64,000 nucleotides of DNA from Bacteriovoracaceae bacterium UBA6200 (GTDB lineage Bacteria; Bdellovibrionota; Bacteriovoracia; Bacteriovoracales; Bacteriovoracaceae), in contig DISW01000025.1 of NCBI GenBank assembly GCA_002422605.1, forward strand, positions 62,001 to 126,000, in the 5' to 3' direction. The translations under genes were made by a program, and so were the position numbers. Numbering within the stretch: position 1 is the stretch's first letter; every line of letters begins with the position of its first letter. Below, piece after piece: positions 33,136-41,509 of the stretch. The notes beneath the pieces are model-generated. The model saw only the letters and a program-made list of their open reading frames with translations, had not been told where the DNA came from and did no database searches.

Positions 33136-35430
33136 ATGGATTGGAAAAAAACCTTTAATCGCGGTCAGTGGGTGATCCACAGCATATTTATTATTTCAGT
33201 TGCCTTTGGCCTGGGCGCTACTATTTTTGCTTTACGCTTAAATCATCTGCAAAGCACGGAAGAGGAAAGAGGACTGAAAATCAGTTCACTCATTGCTCAT
33301 TTCAAGAAAGATAATAGTTTCGAAAAAATCGGGAAGCTACTTTCATGGACTGAGCCGGATAAGGCCAACGATAAAATGCGTGAGCTGGCTCAGAGAATCG
33401 CAGAAACCGAAGAGCTATTGGAAATTAAATCTTCGAAAGAATTAAGCGGAGGCATGAGAACCTTTCATGGACTTATTAGTAACACTTCCAGTATGTCAGA
33501 TCCCTCTGATACCTTAAAAGTTTTCAGAACTAAAGTTTCCAGCCTCAATGAGTATGCTCAGTTTAAAAAGTACAGCACTGTAACTTCAATCTCATCCAAG
33601 ATGCTTGAACGTCTGGAGCAGCTTTCTCCTAAGAATGTTGTTAGTTCATCTCATGTTCCTAATCTCGTAGCGGATCTTAAACGAGTTGAAAAAATCGTTA
33701 AAGCCTCTACTCTTACTGATCAGGAAAAAGAAGCTCTGGATTCACGTTTCAAAGCGATGCAACCCGAAATTGAACTACTGAGAGATTTAAGTTCTCAATC
33801 AAAAGAAATTATTCCTCACGCCACCAAAGCTTCTCTCGCTCTGGCCAACTGGGTTTTAGAAGTTGAAAAGAAGGCGTCCGACTTGCAAGGTATTCGTCTT
33901 CACAAACAAAACCAGTTAATCATCATGCTGGCAGGTATTGTCGCTTTTATGTTTCTTTCATGGATGGGTCTGGCCTATTTATTCAGATGGCAAAAAATTA
34001 AAATTGGCGAACAAGTTGAGATGGAAGTTAAGGGTGTCATTGAAAAAGGCATCATGGGTGATCAACGTTTTATGATGGATCATTATTCTGATCTGACTAG
34101 AAACGACATCATTCGTCTTCTAGACGAATTAAAAATTAAACTTAATTTGGGTTCCATGCTTCATACAGGACTGCCATTTGCCGGTTGTATGGTTGATACT
34201 AATTTTAAATTTACCTGGCATAACCATTTATTCCTGGAGCAGTTCTACTTAAGTGAAGAAGAAGTCCGCTCCGATGCTTTCAACTGGGATTATCTGCGTG
34301 ATTTCCTGAATATTGAAGAGGATCCTGTCTATCAGGCATTGGTTAATAAAATTGCCGGCATTTATCCGGTCAAGGTGAAACAGGACGAGTACGCCCTGGC
34401 CCAGCCTTATGAAATGTATGTCACTCCGATTAATGTAAACCGTGAAGACCGTGTAATGATCTTCTTCTATCCGCTGGTTTCAGTTAAAGAAGCAATCAAT
34501 GAGCAAGTCTCTCTGGCAACTTCGGCGATGGAGAAATTTATCTCGAATTGGAGAGAAGATTCGCTGGATGAAGGTCAAATCCGGATTCTTGAAAGAGAAT
34601 TTAAAAACAACGATCTTAACCCGATCTTTGAAAACTTAGTCAGTCTCTTTGAAAGAGTTGATGGTGAAAAGCAGGAGTGCCTTCGTACCATTAATAGTCT
34701 GGAAAAAGAGAACCAGGCCTATCATGAAACTCTTGCAGAAATGCGGGATATTGAAGATGAAAAGAAAGAGGTCATTCGTCAGGAGTTTCAGCTTGCTAAC
34801 GATCTTAGAACATCTTTTTTAAGTTCAGTCGAAAGATCAGAATCTCTTATGCATATTAATCGCACGATTTTGCAGCAAAATGATGATCTGAAAACAGACG
34901 CTCAGAAAATGCAGCAAATTACATCTGAGTTAACTAAGAAGACAAAAGAAACATTAGAGATCATGGGACAACTGGAAGGTGTTAAAGGCGATTATAAGAA
35001 GCTTAAGCTTGAGCTTCTGGAAGTGAAGGCGAAACTTATCTCCATTAACAATTCTCTTTTTGGACAGCTTCCTCCTTTTGATGAAGTACAACAAAAACTT
35101 GCCAGTCGTTACAAGGATGAACTGGCGAGACTTGATTTTAACGTGACAACTTTGGACAAGAAACTGTCTCAGTTGGATGTTCTTTTAGGTAAATTACAAA
35201 TGATGCATGAGAAATCTCCGGTGGAGCAGACTCATTTTAACTTTCAAACTTCTCAGAAAGATCATGAGCTTAAGGATCTCCTTTCTAGTCTTCAAAAACT
35301 TCAGAGTTCAGAAGAAACCAGAATCATTGAGAGCTTCAAGAACTTACATCTCTTGATGAAAAAAGATCTTAACAAGGTTCAAACTGCCCGCGAAGCGGCC
35401 TCTCACACTTTAGAAAACTTCCTTTCCTAA
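33136..35430 (+). CDS. Two-helix membrane protein with PAS-like domain and long coiled coil
   Basis: A 764-residue protein I cannot name. TM1 (about 12-33) and TM2 (about 260-283) enclose a helical periplasmic domain of about 225 residues, a receptor-like layout. After TM2 comes a PAS-like domain (about 340-450: GCMVDTNFKFTWHNHLFLEQ, YPVKV, MYVTPINVNREDRVMIFFYP) and then about 250 residues of coiled coil. No kinase, receptor tip, cyclase or GGDEF motif is present, so it is a sensor without a known output. The ATG at 33136 has AAGGG about seven bases upstream; the GTG at 33127 overlaps that site. It follows the flagellar operon and overlaps the next gene by TAATG. Confidence 0.8.
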   Translation: MDWKKTFNRGQWVIHSIFIISVAFGLGATIFALRLNHLQSTEEERGLKISSLIAHFKKDNSFEKIGKLLSWTEPDKANDKMRELAQRIAETEELLEIKSSKELSGGMRTFHGLISNTSSMSDPSDTLKVFRTKVSSLNEYAQFKKYSTVTSISSKMLERLEQLSPKNVVSSSHVPNLVADLKRVEKIVKASTLTDQEKEALDSRFKAMQPEIELLRDLSSQSKEIIPHATKASLALANWVLEVEKKASDLQGIRLHKQNQLIIMLAGIVAFMFLSWMGLAYLFRWQKIKIGEQVEMEVKGVIEKGIMGDQRFMMDHYSDLTRNDIIRLLDELKIKLNLGSMLHTGLPFAGCMVDTNFKFTWHNHLFLEQFYLSEEEVRSDAFNWDYLRDFLNIEEDPVYQALVNKIAGIYPVKVKQDEYALAQPYEMYVTPINVNREDRVMIFFYPLVSVKEAINEQVSLATSAMEKFISNWREDSLDEGQIRILEREFKNNDLNPIFENLVSLFERVDGEKQECLRTINSLEKENQAYHETLAEMRDIEDEKKEVIRQEFQLANDLRTSFLSSVERSESLMHINRTILQQNDDLKTDAQKMQQITSELTKKTKETLEIMGQLEGVKGDYKKLKLELLEVKAKLISINNSLFGQLPPFDEVQQKLASRYKDELARLDFNVTTLDKKLSQLDVLLGKLQMMHEKSPVEQTHFNFQTSQKDHELKDLLSSLQKLQSSEETRIIESFKNLHLLMKKDLNKVQTAREAASHTLENFLS

Positions 35431-36257
35431 TGAAAATCTATAAATCCCAGGTAAATAAAATTTTCCCCCAGCAAACGACGTTGGGGGAATTTTTATTAAA
35501 GATAACTAAGTTTAAAGAAGAAGATCTGGCAGACGCAGCTTTGAAGGGGGCCGTCTGGATCCAGCGCAAAGGCACGGGAAAAACCCTAAGAATCAGATCT
35601 TTAAAAGAAACAGTTTATCCTCTCGATGTGATTCAACTTTTTTATGACCCTAAAGTTTTAAAACTTCCCACGGTTTCAAAACTTGTATCTCTCTTTGAGA
35701 ACGATCATTACGGAATATGGATCAAACCGGCCGGTGTTGTTCCTCAAGGTTCTCAAGCAGGGGATCATGCCTCACTTCTTCGCTATGTAGAAAAGGTTAA
35801 GAAGAAAGAAGTCTTCCTGGTACATCGACTCGATCGCGAGACCATGGGCCTCATGGTTATCGCCTATACTTCCAGGGCCGCAGGGCTTTTGAGTGACCTC
35901 TTTCAAAAAAATCTAATTCAAAAAGAGTATGAGGCAATCGTTTTAGGGGAAATGCCCGCGGGTCACAAAGAGACGATTTCCGTATCGCTGGATGATAAAG
36001 AAGCCGTTACCCATATACACGTGATGGAAAGCCGAAATAAACAAAGTTTACTTAAGGTTACAATCGACACGGGAAGGCTCCACCAGATCCGCCGTCATCT
36101 TGATTTTATTGGCCATCCTGTCATGGGTGACCCTAAATATGGACGGAGCAATAAGAATAATGAGGGCCTAAAACTTGTGGCCCGAAGTCTCGCTTTTGAA
36201 GATCCTTGGCTGGTAAAGCCTCAAAAATTCGATTTAAGCGAAGGCCTAACTCTCTAA
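35430..36257 (+). CDS. RluA-family pseudouridine synthase
   Basis: Converts uridine to pseudouridine in ribosomal or transfer RNA. The 275-residue protein has an S4-like N-terminus (LGEFLLKITKF) and the catalytic domain with GIWIKPAGVVPQG, the catalytic motif VHRLDRETMGLMV (Asp of HRLD) and TGRLHQIRRHLDFIGHPVMG. The exact target base cannot be told. Its start overlaps the preceding coiled-coil gene by TAATG, so the two are co-translated, although a functional link is not obvious. Confidence 0.94.
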   Translation: MKIYKSQVNKIFPQQTTLGEFLLKITKFKEEDLADAALKGAVWIQRKGTGKTLRIRSLKETVYPLDVIQLFYDPKVLKLPTVSKLVSLFENDHYGIWIKPAGVVPQGSQAGDHASLLRYVEKVKKKEVFLVHRLDRETMGLMVIAYTSRAAGLLSDLFQKNLIQKEYEAIVLGEMPAGHKETISVSLDDKEAVTHIHVMESRNKQSLLKVTIDTGRLHQIRRHLDFIGHPVMGDPKYGRSNKNNEGLKLVARSLAFEDPWLVKPQKFDLSEGLTL

Positions 36258-36261
36258 TATT

Positions 36262-36290
36262 AAAAAGTTTTACAGGTCTGTAATTTTTAC
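36262..36290 (+). terminator. Weak terminator-like hairpin
   Basis: TTACAG-GT-CTGTAA (36270-36283) followed by TTTTT and preceded by AAAAA. The stem is short, so activity is uncertain. It follows the pseudouridine synthase gene. Confidence 0.4.
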
Positions 36291-36365
36291 CATGTTCTCC
36301 TTTTGAAGGGGATAGGAATCCAATCTTTCGATACTATGACGCAAAGCATTTAAATCGAGGGACCT

Positions 36366-37829
36366 ATGTTTAAAAATTATTGGACGGCCGTAGCACTCTG
36401 TTTCTCCTTCCAGGCCTTGGCGGAAGTTGATTTTGAAGAAAAGAAAGGTCGTGTCGAGTATCTTGAAAACTTAAGTAAGACTGCTACCTCTATGAACATA
36501 GAAGCTTTTAGAAGAGAGCTCAAGTATGAAGAATTAGGTTTATCTCTCGAAAAACGCGCTGAAAATGAGGCCAAATTATTGGCCGAGAAAATAAAACTTC
36601 AGGTTCTTAACTCTTATGAAGAAGCTTTAAAAGAACTCGGGAATGAAGATGAAGCCATGGCGGAAGTTCGTTCGGCGATTGAAAAAGATTTGGCCCTCGT
36701 CGACGGAGAGCTTCAGGATGAATTAAGAGAGTTATCTTTTTCAGCTCTAGAACATGCTCAAAGAAATGAAATTCCAGTTACTGACGATCTTGAAGGCATT
36801 CAAAGTAAAATGCTTAAAGATGTAAAAGATCGCATAGAATATTTAAATCATGTTCCTGTCCCAGAACCTTTATCCATTCAATCTGAATTTAAATCTCAAG
36901 TGACAAGCGACGTTCACACCGACAAGAGAAAACTTTTAGCAGAACTCGTTGCGGATAAAGATAATTCCGGAAGAGTTTGGACGGCCACCTCTAATTTAAA
37001 ATCTACTCAACTGACAATGGCCGCTTCAAAAATAAGTCTGCAGGTCAAAGTGAGCTTTCTTGGAGTGGCAGTGGAAGCAGGTCCAACTATTATTTTTAAT
37101 CGAACCTTCATGACAAATTTCGAAGCAGTTTCAGAAGGAATGCAGTCACCCATCAATGCAAATGGTGAGTTTGATTTCACTAAATATGATTCTTTGGGAA
37201 GACCGGTTATAAAGAATGGCAAACCTCAAAAAAGAAAAATGAACTTCCTTTGTGAAAGCGCTATTAGTTTCAGCACAGAGTATACAGGGGCCGGCGGTTT
37301 TTCTGTCATGGGTCTGGGTGGAAGTGTTACGGCCGCAAAAGATTACACTAATGGAGCTGAAATCTTCTCCCGCCGAGTAGATGTTCCAGAAACAATTGGT
37401 GGGAAGAAAACTACTTATAAAATGTTGGCAGAGCTTTGCCATAGAGATTTCTTGAATACTAAAATCACAAATGCTTTGACTGTTTCAGGCTCTTTAAACG
37501 TGATGATGAAAAATATAGTTTCTGGTCTAAGCTTTACTCATCCAAAAACAAAATGTGCGACTGATTCTCAATGCCGCTTCTGGTTTAATGACCAGGCGCC
37601 ACTTAGAAAGAAAAAGAACGTGGCCCGTTGTGCGGAAAATGCAAAGGAAAAGTATCTCTCTTGTGAACTAAGAGGAGTAGAAGGTCAGGCTTGCCCGGTT
37701 TTTGATTCAAGAGGAAGACGCATATCAGGTGGAGCTTTTGAATATCAATGTGACAAAGGCTACGTCTGTAAAACAATCCGTCCGGCATCGTTCTTCTTCG
37801 TCGCTTTCGCCCAGTGTACTAAACGCTAA
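36366..37829 (+). CDS. Secreted protein with Cys-rich C-terminus, unknown function
   Basis: A 487-residue exported protein with a short signal peptide (YWTAVALCFSFQALA). The first 170 mature residues are charged and helical (KRAENEAKLLAEKIKLQVLN and similar), the middle is beta-rich (SKISLQVKVSFLGVAVEAGP, AISFSTEYTGAGGFSVMGLG), and the last 100 residues hold eight cysteines in a compact pattern (KCATDSQCRF, CAENAKEKYLSCEL, QACPVFDSRG, EYQCDKGYVC). The end resembles disulfide-knotted secreted domains. I do not recognise the family. It is a single gene, convergent with coaE, and a candidate DsbA substrate. Confidence 0.8.
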   Translation: MFKNYWTAVALCFSFQALAEVDFEEKKGRVEYLENLSKTATSMNIEAFRRELKYEELGLSLEKRAENEAKLLAEKIKLQVLNSYEEALKELGNEDEAMAEVRSAIEKDLALVDGELQDELRELSFSALEHAQRNEIPVTDDLEGIQSKMLKDVKDRIEYLNHVPVPEPLSIQSEFKSQVTSDVHTDKRKLLAELVADKDNSGRVWTATSNLKSTQLTMAASKISLQVKVSFLGVAVEAGPTIIFNRTFMTNFEAVSEGMQSPINANGEFDFTKYDSLGRPVIKNGKPQKRKMNFLCESAISFSTEYTGAGGFSVMGLGGSVTAAKDYTNGAEIFSRRVDVPETIGGKKTTYKMLAELCHRDFLNTKITNALTVSGSLNVMMKNIVSGLSFTHPKTKCATDSQCRFWFNDQAPLRKKKNVARCAENAKEKYLSCELRGVEGQACPVFDSRGRRISGGAFEYQCDKGYVCKTIRPASFFFVAFAQCTKR

Positions 37830-37831
37830 TT

Positions 37832-38473
37832 TTATTCCAGAACTTGCAGCAGAAATTGTCCTACATCTGCTGCAAGTTCTTCTAAAGTTCCATTATTCTC
37901 GATGACAAAATCGGCTTTTCCTTTTTTATCTTCAATGTCCATTTGAGCGTCCAGGATCCTTTCTGCCGAATCTCTTTTAATACTATCCCGGTTCATCAGT
38001 CTTACTAATTGAATATCTCTAGGGCTATAGATCACCACTGATATATCTGTTTTTTGATCCAGTTTCTTTTCAAACAGAAGTGGGACATCGTAGATACAAA
38101 AGTTCTGGTCATGAAGATCCAGACTCGCTTTTTGAAAAGCCTCGGGTAAACGGTCATAGATAAAAGCCTCTATGATCGCCTTGCTCTTTAAATCCAGGAA
38201 GAATATCTCTCTTAATTTGGGGAAATTGATCGTTTCATTTTCCCATGCTTCAGGAAAATCTTTCTTTATGAACTCACGGCATTCAGCTGTTTGATAAATG
38301 GATCTTACCAGCTGGTCAGCATCAATGACCTTTAGGCCTTGTTCCCGAAGAATTTGAGTCGCTGAACTTTTTCCGGTGGCAATTCCACCGGTCAGACCAA
38401 TGATGGGCTTATTATAGTTATAGAGACGTTCCTCAGGAGTGAGCTTTACCAATGAAGCTTTTATGTTTCTCAT
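37832..38473 (-). CDS. coaE: Dephospho-CoA kinase
   Basis: Phosphorylates dephospho-CoA in the last step of coenzyme A synthesis. The P-loop GLTGGIATGKS is preceded by an unusual N-terminal extension of about 25 residues (MRNIKASLVKLTPEERLYNY). The motif VIDADQLVR and the late NRDSIKRDSAERILDAQ helix are typical. The ATG at 38473 overlaps the mazG stop as ATGA; a TTG seven codons earlier is less likely. The length of 213 residues is normal. Confidence 0.94.
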   Translation of the reverse strand: MRNIKASLVKLTPEERLYNYNKPIIGLTGGIATGKSSATQILREQGLKVIDADQLVRSIYQTAECREFIKKDFPEAWENETINFPKLREIFFLDLKSKAIIEAFIYDRLPEAFQKASLDLHDQNFCIYDVPLLFEKKLDQKTDISVVIYSPRDIQLVRLMNRDSIKRDSAERILDAQMDIEDKKGKADFVIENNGTLEELAADVGQFLLQVLE

Positions 38474-39255
38474 AATTTCTTTACTTGCACCCAATACTCT
38501 TCGAGTTCGTCCTGGGAAGTTTTATCAACCGTTCGCCCGGAGGCTTTCACCAAATCTTCTACCTTCTTAAAGCGGTTAATGAATTTTTTATTGGCATCCC
38601 GAAGACATTCCTCCGGATTGAATCCCAGATGACGGGAGAGCTGAGCAACACTAAAAAGGAGATCCCCGATCTCTTCCCTAACTCTCTCTTTATTATAAGT
38701 TCCAGTCGGGGGAAGTTCTTCTTTCACTTCCTGCCATTCTTCTTCCACCTTCATCACAACCTGTTGATAATCATCCCAGTCGAAATTCACAGAAGTGGAT
38801 TTTTTCCCAATTTTATAAGCAGATTCCAGGGCAGGGGCCTGAAGACATTTCTCATCAATACTGTACTTAGCTTCACCTTTTTCATTGGATTTAATAATCT
38901 TCCAATTCGCAAGAACCTCATCGGTCGTGATTTTATCGTTTCTTTTCTCAAAGACATGGGGATGCCGACGAATTAATTTATCGGCCAGATTCTTAGCGGC
39001 CGACTCGAGGTTAAATTTTCCTTCCTCTTCCCCGATATTAGTGTGGAGAAGAACCTGGAATAGAACATCCCCGATTTCTTCTTCCATGTGTTTAGGATCT
39101 TTACTTTCTACGGCTTCCACAAACTCATAGGATTCTTCAATTAAGTATTTTAACAGCGTCTCATGGGTCTGCTCCAAATCCCAGGGACACCCATCTGTTG
39201 GATGGCGAAGTTTTTTGATTACTTCTATACATCGTTCTAGTTCTGGATAGGCCAT
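38470..39255 (-). CDS. mazG: Nucleoside triphosphate pyrophosphohydrolase MazG
   Basis: Hydrolyses (d)NTPs to the monophosphate and pyrophosphate. The 261-residue product has the two tandem MazG domains of the E. coli type: the first with CPWDLEQTHETLLKYLIEES and EEEIGDVLFQVLLHTNI, the second with VKEELPP and REEIGDLLFSVAQLSRHLG. The metal-binding E-x-x-E/E-x-x-D pattern is present in both. It precedes coaE with an ATGA overlap and is divergent from ybeY. Confidence 0.95.
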   Translation of the reverse strand: MAYPELERCIEVIKKLRHPTDGCPWDLEQTHETLLKYLIEESYEFVEAVESKDPKHMEEEIGDVLFQVLLHTNIGEEEGKFNLESAAKNLADKLIRRHPHVFEKRNDKITTDEVLANWKIIKSNEKGEAKYSIDEKCLQAPALESAYKIGKKSTSVNFDWDDYQQVVMKVEEEWQEVKEELPPTGTYNKERVREEIGDLLFSVAQLSRHLGFNPEECLRDANKKFINRFKKVEDLVKASGRTVDKTSQDELEEYWVQVKKL

Positions 39256-39296
39256 AAAAACTCCTTATATTGCGGAAGATTTACCAAAAGGATAAC

Positions 39297-39824
39297 ATGA
39301 GCTTTATGAAACATCATTTCCTCCATGTTGATTTTATTTCAACCGTTAAACTTTCTCCTGGTGATGAGCGTAAGCTTACAAAATGGCTCACATTGGCCGG
39401 AGATGTTTTGGAAAATTTATTGAAAAAGAAAGGGATTATTAAGACCCAGGGTCTGGATGAACTTCACATTTCCCTCATGCTTTGTGGTGATACCCGAATA
39501 CGTCAGTTGAATCGGGAGTACAGAAATAAAGATAAGGTCACTGACGTTCTTTCGTTTCCTGCCCATGAGGATCTTCGAAAGATTACATCTAAAGGGAAGA
39601 CCCTCTTTTTAGGGGATCTCGCCATTTGCCATTCTCGAACTAAACTTCAGGCCAGACAGTTCAAGATTGGCTACTTTGATGAGTTTATTCATCTCTTCTT
39701 CCATGGTGCTATTCACTTGATGGGGTTTGATCATGAATTGAGTGAGAAAGAGGAGAAGCTGATGGAAAATTGGGAACAGGAAGCTTTAAAGAAATTTAGT
39801 GAGATAAAAAAAAGGGCCCGATAA
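39297..39824 (+). CDS. ybeY: Endoribonuclease YbeY
   Basis: Zinc-dependent endoribonuclease in 16S rRNA maturation and ribosome quality control. The metal site HGAIHLMGFDH matches the family HGxLHLxGYDH. The usual RQLNREYRNKDKVTDVLSFP segment is also present. I chose the ATG at 39297 with AAGGA five to six bases upstream, giving 175 residues; a TTG at 39270 is less likely. The transcription terminator overlaps the stop codon. Confidence 0.95.
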   Translation: MSFMKHHFLHVDFISTVKLSPGDERKLTKWLTLAGDVLENLLKKKGIIKTQGLDELHISLMLCGDTRIRQLNREYRNKDKVTDVLSFPAHEDLRKITSKGKTLFLGDLAICHSRTKLQARQFKIGYFDEFIHLFFHGAIHLMGFDHELSEKEEKLMENWEQEALKKFSEIKKRAR

Positions 39825-39838
39825 TTCGGGCCCTTTTT
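39806..39838. terminator. Bidirectional terminator overlapping the ybeY stop
   Basis: Stem GGGCCCGA-TAAT-TCGGGCCC (39814-39833) with eight A before and five T after. It serves ybeY and the convergent protease gene, and its loop contains the ybeY stop codon. Confidence 0.92.
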
Positions 39839-39840
39839 GA

Positions 39841-41187
39841 TTAGCGCTTAAGTCTCTTGGCCTTTTGAAGGGCCGATTTCAAATTGATACGTCCGCCTGA
39901 AACCACCTGGTTTTTGAAAGCTGGAACCGTAGTAACTGTATCCATCATCACTTTCTTAACAGAGTTCGGTGAAAGGTTAGGGTAGTAACCCATGATCATA
40001 GCAGCAACACCTGAAGCATTCGGAGCGGCCATAGAAGTTCCGGAAGCCATTGAGTATTTGTTGTTATTGATTGTTGAGTAGATGTTAGATCCTGGAGACG
40101 CAACATCTACACCAATTTTACCAACGTTTGAGAAAGAAGACATCTTTCCATCCGCTTGAGTTGAAGCAATAACAATCATGTTGCTTGAATCAAAAGAAGC
40201 CGGGTATTTAAGGTTACGATCGATATCGTGCCAGCTAAATGGGCCCATTGAATCGTTACCAGCAGAAACGACTACAAGGACACCTTTCTTAGAGATGGCA
40301 TTCATTGTGTCTCTTACTACCATTCCGCCTTCGTTGTTTTTCTTACCGAAAGAACAGTTGATTACTTTAGCGCCATTATTAGCAGCGTAAAGGAAACCTT
40401 CAACGATATCAGAATCAAGTTCATCTGAATCATCAGGAACAACTCTGATCGCCATGATTTTCACGTTATGTGCAACACCCGCAATACCAACACCATTATT
40501 TTGAGTGGCAGCGATTGTTCCTGCGACGTGAGTTCCGTGCCAGTGAGATGCCATAGTATTCATAGTGGCATTGCCTTGAGCATCACGAACTAAAGTGTTG
40601 ATCCCATGGATATCATCGATATAACCGTTATTGTCGTCATCGATTCCATTACCAGGGATCTCTTGCTGGTTAACCCACATAACATCTTTAAGATCTTCGT
40701 GGTTATGATCTACGCCTGTGTCAGCTACGGCCACGATGATTTCTTGTGGTGTATGAAGAGGAAGTGAATCATAAGCACCTAGAACGTCCATACCGTTTTT
40801 TGCATCGAAGGCCCAAAGTCTTCCTGCAGATGGATCGTTGAAGTTAACAGAGAAATCGAAGTTTTGAAGTTGCTTCACAAGAAGGCCACCTTCATTTAAT
40901 ACTTCATGCTTAGGTCGTGCTGTTTTAGCTGCGTAGAAATCTTTTTGAACGTATTCAATAGATTCAGCACCTTCAAGATTAGCGGCAAGTTGATCGGCAC
41001 TATTTGTTTTAACCAAATAAAGGCCATCAATAAGTTTCTTTGAGCTTTTAATAAGTGGTGAACTTACCAAGCTTTCGCCGGCCTTCATTTTAATAAAGAG
41101 GTGATTTGGGTGGTAACGTTGACTTTCAGAGGCGGTGGCTGTGAGGGCGAATAAACCCATTAGAATTCCAGCACTTAGCTTTTTCAT
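39841..41187 (-). CDS. Secreted subtilisin-like serine protease (S8)
   Basis: A 448-residue exported protease. The ATG at 41187 gives a signal peptide (KKLSAGILMGLFALTATA) and has AAGGATC upstream; longer frames exist but would bury the signal. A propeptide of about 100 residues (HPNHLFIKMKAGESL onward) resembles the I9 inhibitor/chaperone domain. The triad is complete: Asp156 (VADTGVDHNHED), His220 (HWHGTHVAGT) and Ser385 (SGTSMAAP). An Asn-rich DDNNGYIDD loop may bind calcium. It is a single gene. In a predator it could degrade prey protein, which is an inference. Confidence 0.95.
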   Translation of the reverse strand: MKKLSAGILMGLFALTATASESQRYHPNHLFIKMKAGESLVSSPLIKSSKKLIDGLYLVKTNSADQLAANLEGAESIEYVQKDFYAAKTARPKHEVLNEGGLLVKQLQNFDFSVNFNDPSAGRLWAFDAKNGMDVLGAYDSLPLHTPQEIIVAVADTGVDHNHEDLKDVMWVNQQEIPGNGIDDDNNGYIDDIHGINTLVRDAQGNATMNTMASHWHGTHVAGTIAATQNNGVGIAGVAHNVKIMAIRVVPDDSDELDSDIVEGFLYAANNGAKVINCSFGKKNNEGGMVVRDTMNAISKKGVLVVVSAGNDSMGPFSWHDIDRNLKYPASFDSSNMIVIASTQADGKMSSFSNVGKIGVDVASPGSNIYSTINNNKYSMASGTSMAAPNASGVAAMIMGYYPNLSPNSVKKVMMDTVTTVPAFKNQVVSGGRINLKSALQKAKRLKR

Positions 41188-41509
41188 TCCGATCCTTTTG
41201 GTTGAGTGAAAAGGTTTTGGGCTGGATATTAGCCTCTCGATGGGAGGTGGGCAATTAAAAATTGAATAGCGAGCAATGTTTTCATTGCTGCGCGTAAATT
41301 CTTTTTTCAAGATCATCATTTTCTTTAAAGGCCACACCAGCATATAGTTGCAAAATTAAAATTTAGTACACTTATGAAACTATTTCTAACTATCTAATAT
41401 TAGATGTCTTAACAGGGGTATGTAAGCTTTACATGGTTAAGCGGATGGACACTTTTGACATGATACCATGCGTTATCAGCTTCATAAGAATATAGAGATA
41501 ATAAAAGAA
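41188..41509. other. Divergent intergenic region between the protease and outer-membrane genes
   Basis: About 320 bases without a supported gene. It includes a perfect 14-base palindrome (41392-41405), a small hairpin ATGTAA-GCT-TTACAT (41420-41434) and a TTGACA at 41455-41460 with no well-spaced -10. Promoters for both flanking genes must lie here or nearby. Confidence 0.5.
41392..41405. promoter_or_regulatory. Perfect 14-base palindrome, possible operator
   Basis: ATCTAATATTAGAT reads the same on both strands. It lies about 105 bases before the outer-membrane protein gene and about 205 bases before the protease gene on the other strand. A dimeric regulator site is possible but unproven. 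Confidence 0.3.

Noticed and set aside
33127..33136. GTG at 33127 as start of the coiled-coil membrane protein
   Set aside because: It overlaps the AAGGG that serves the ATG at 33136 and has no ribosome site of its own.
38485..38976. A 163-codon plus-strand frame opposite mazG
   Set aside because: mazG is intact with both catalytic domains; the plus-strand frame is rich in Phe/Ile without a plausible start and is a shadow.
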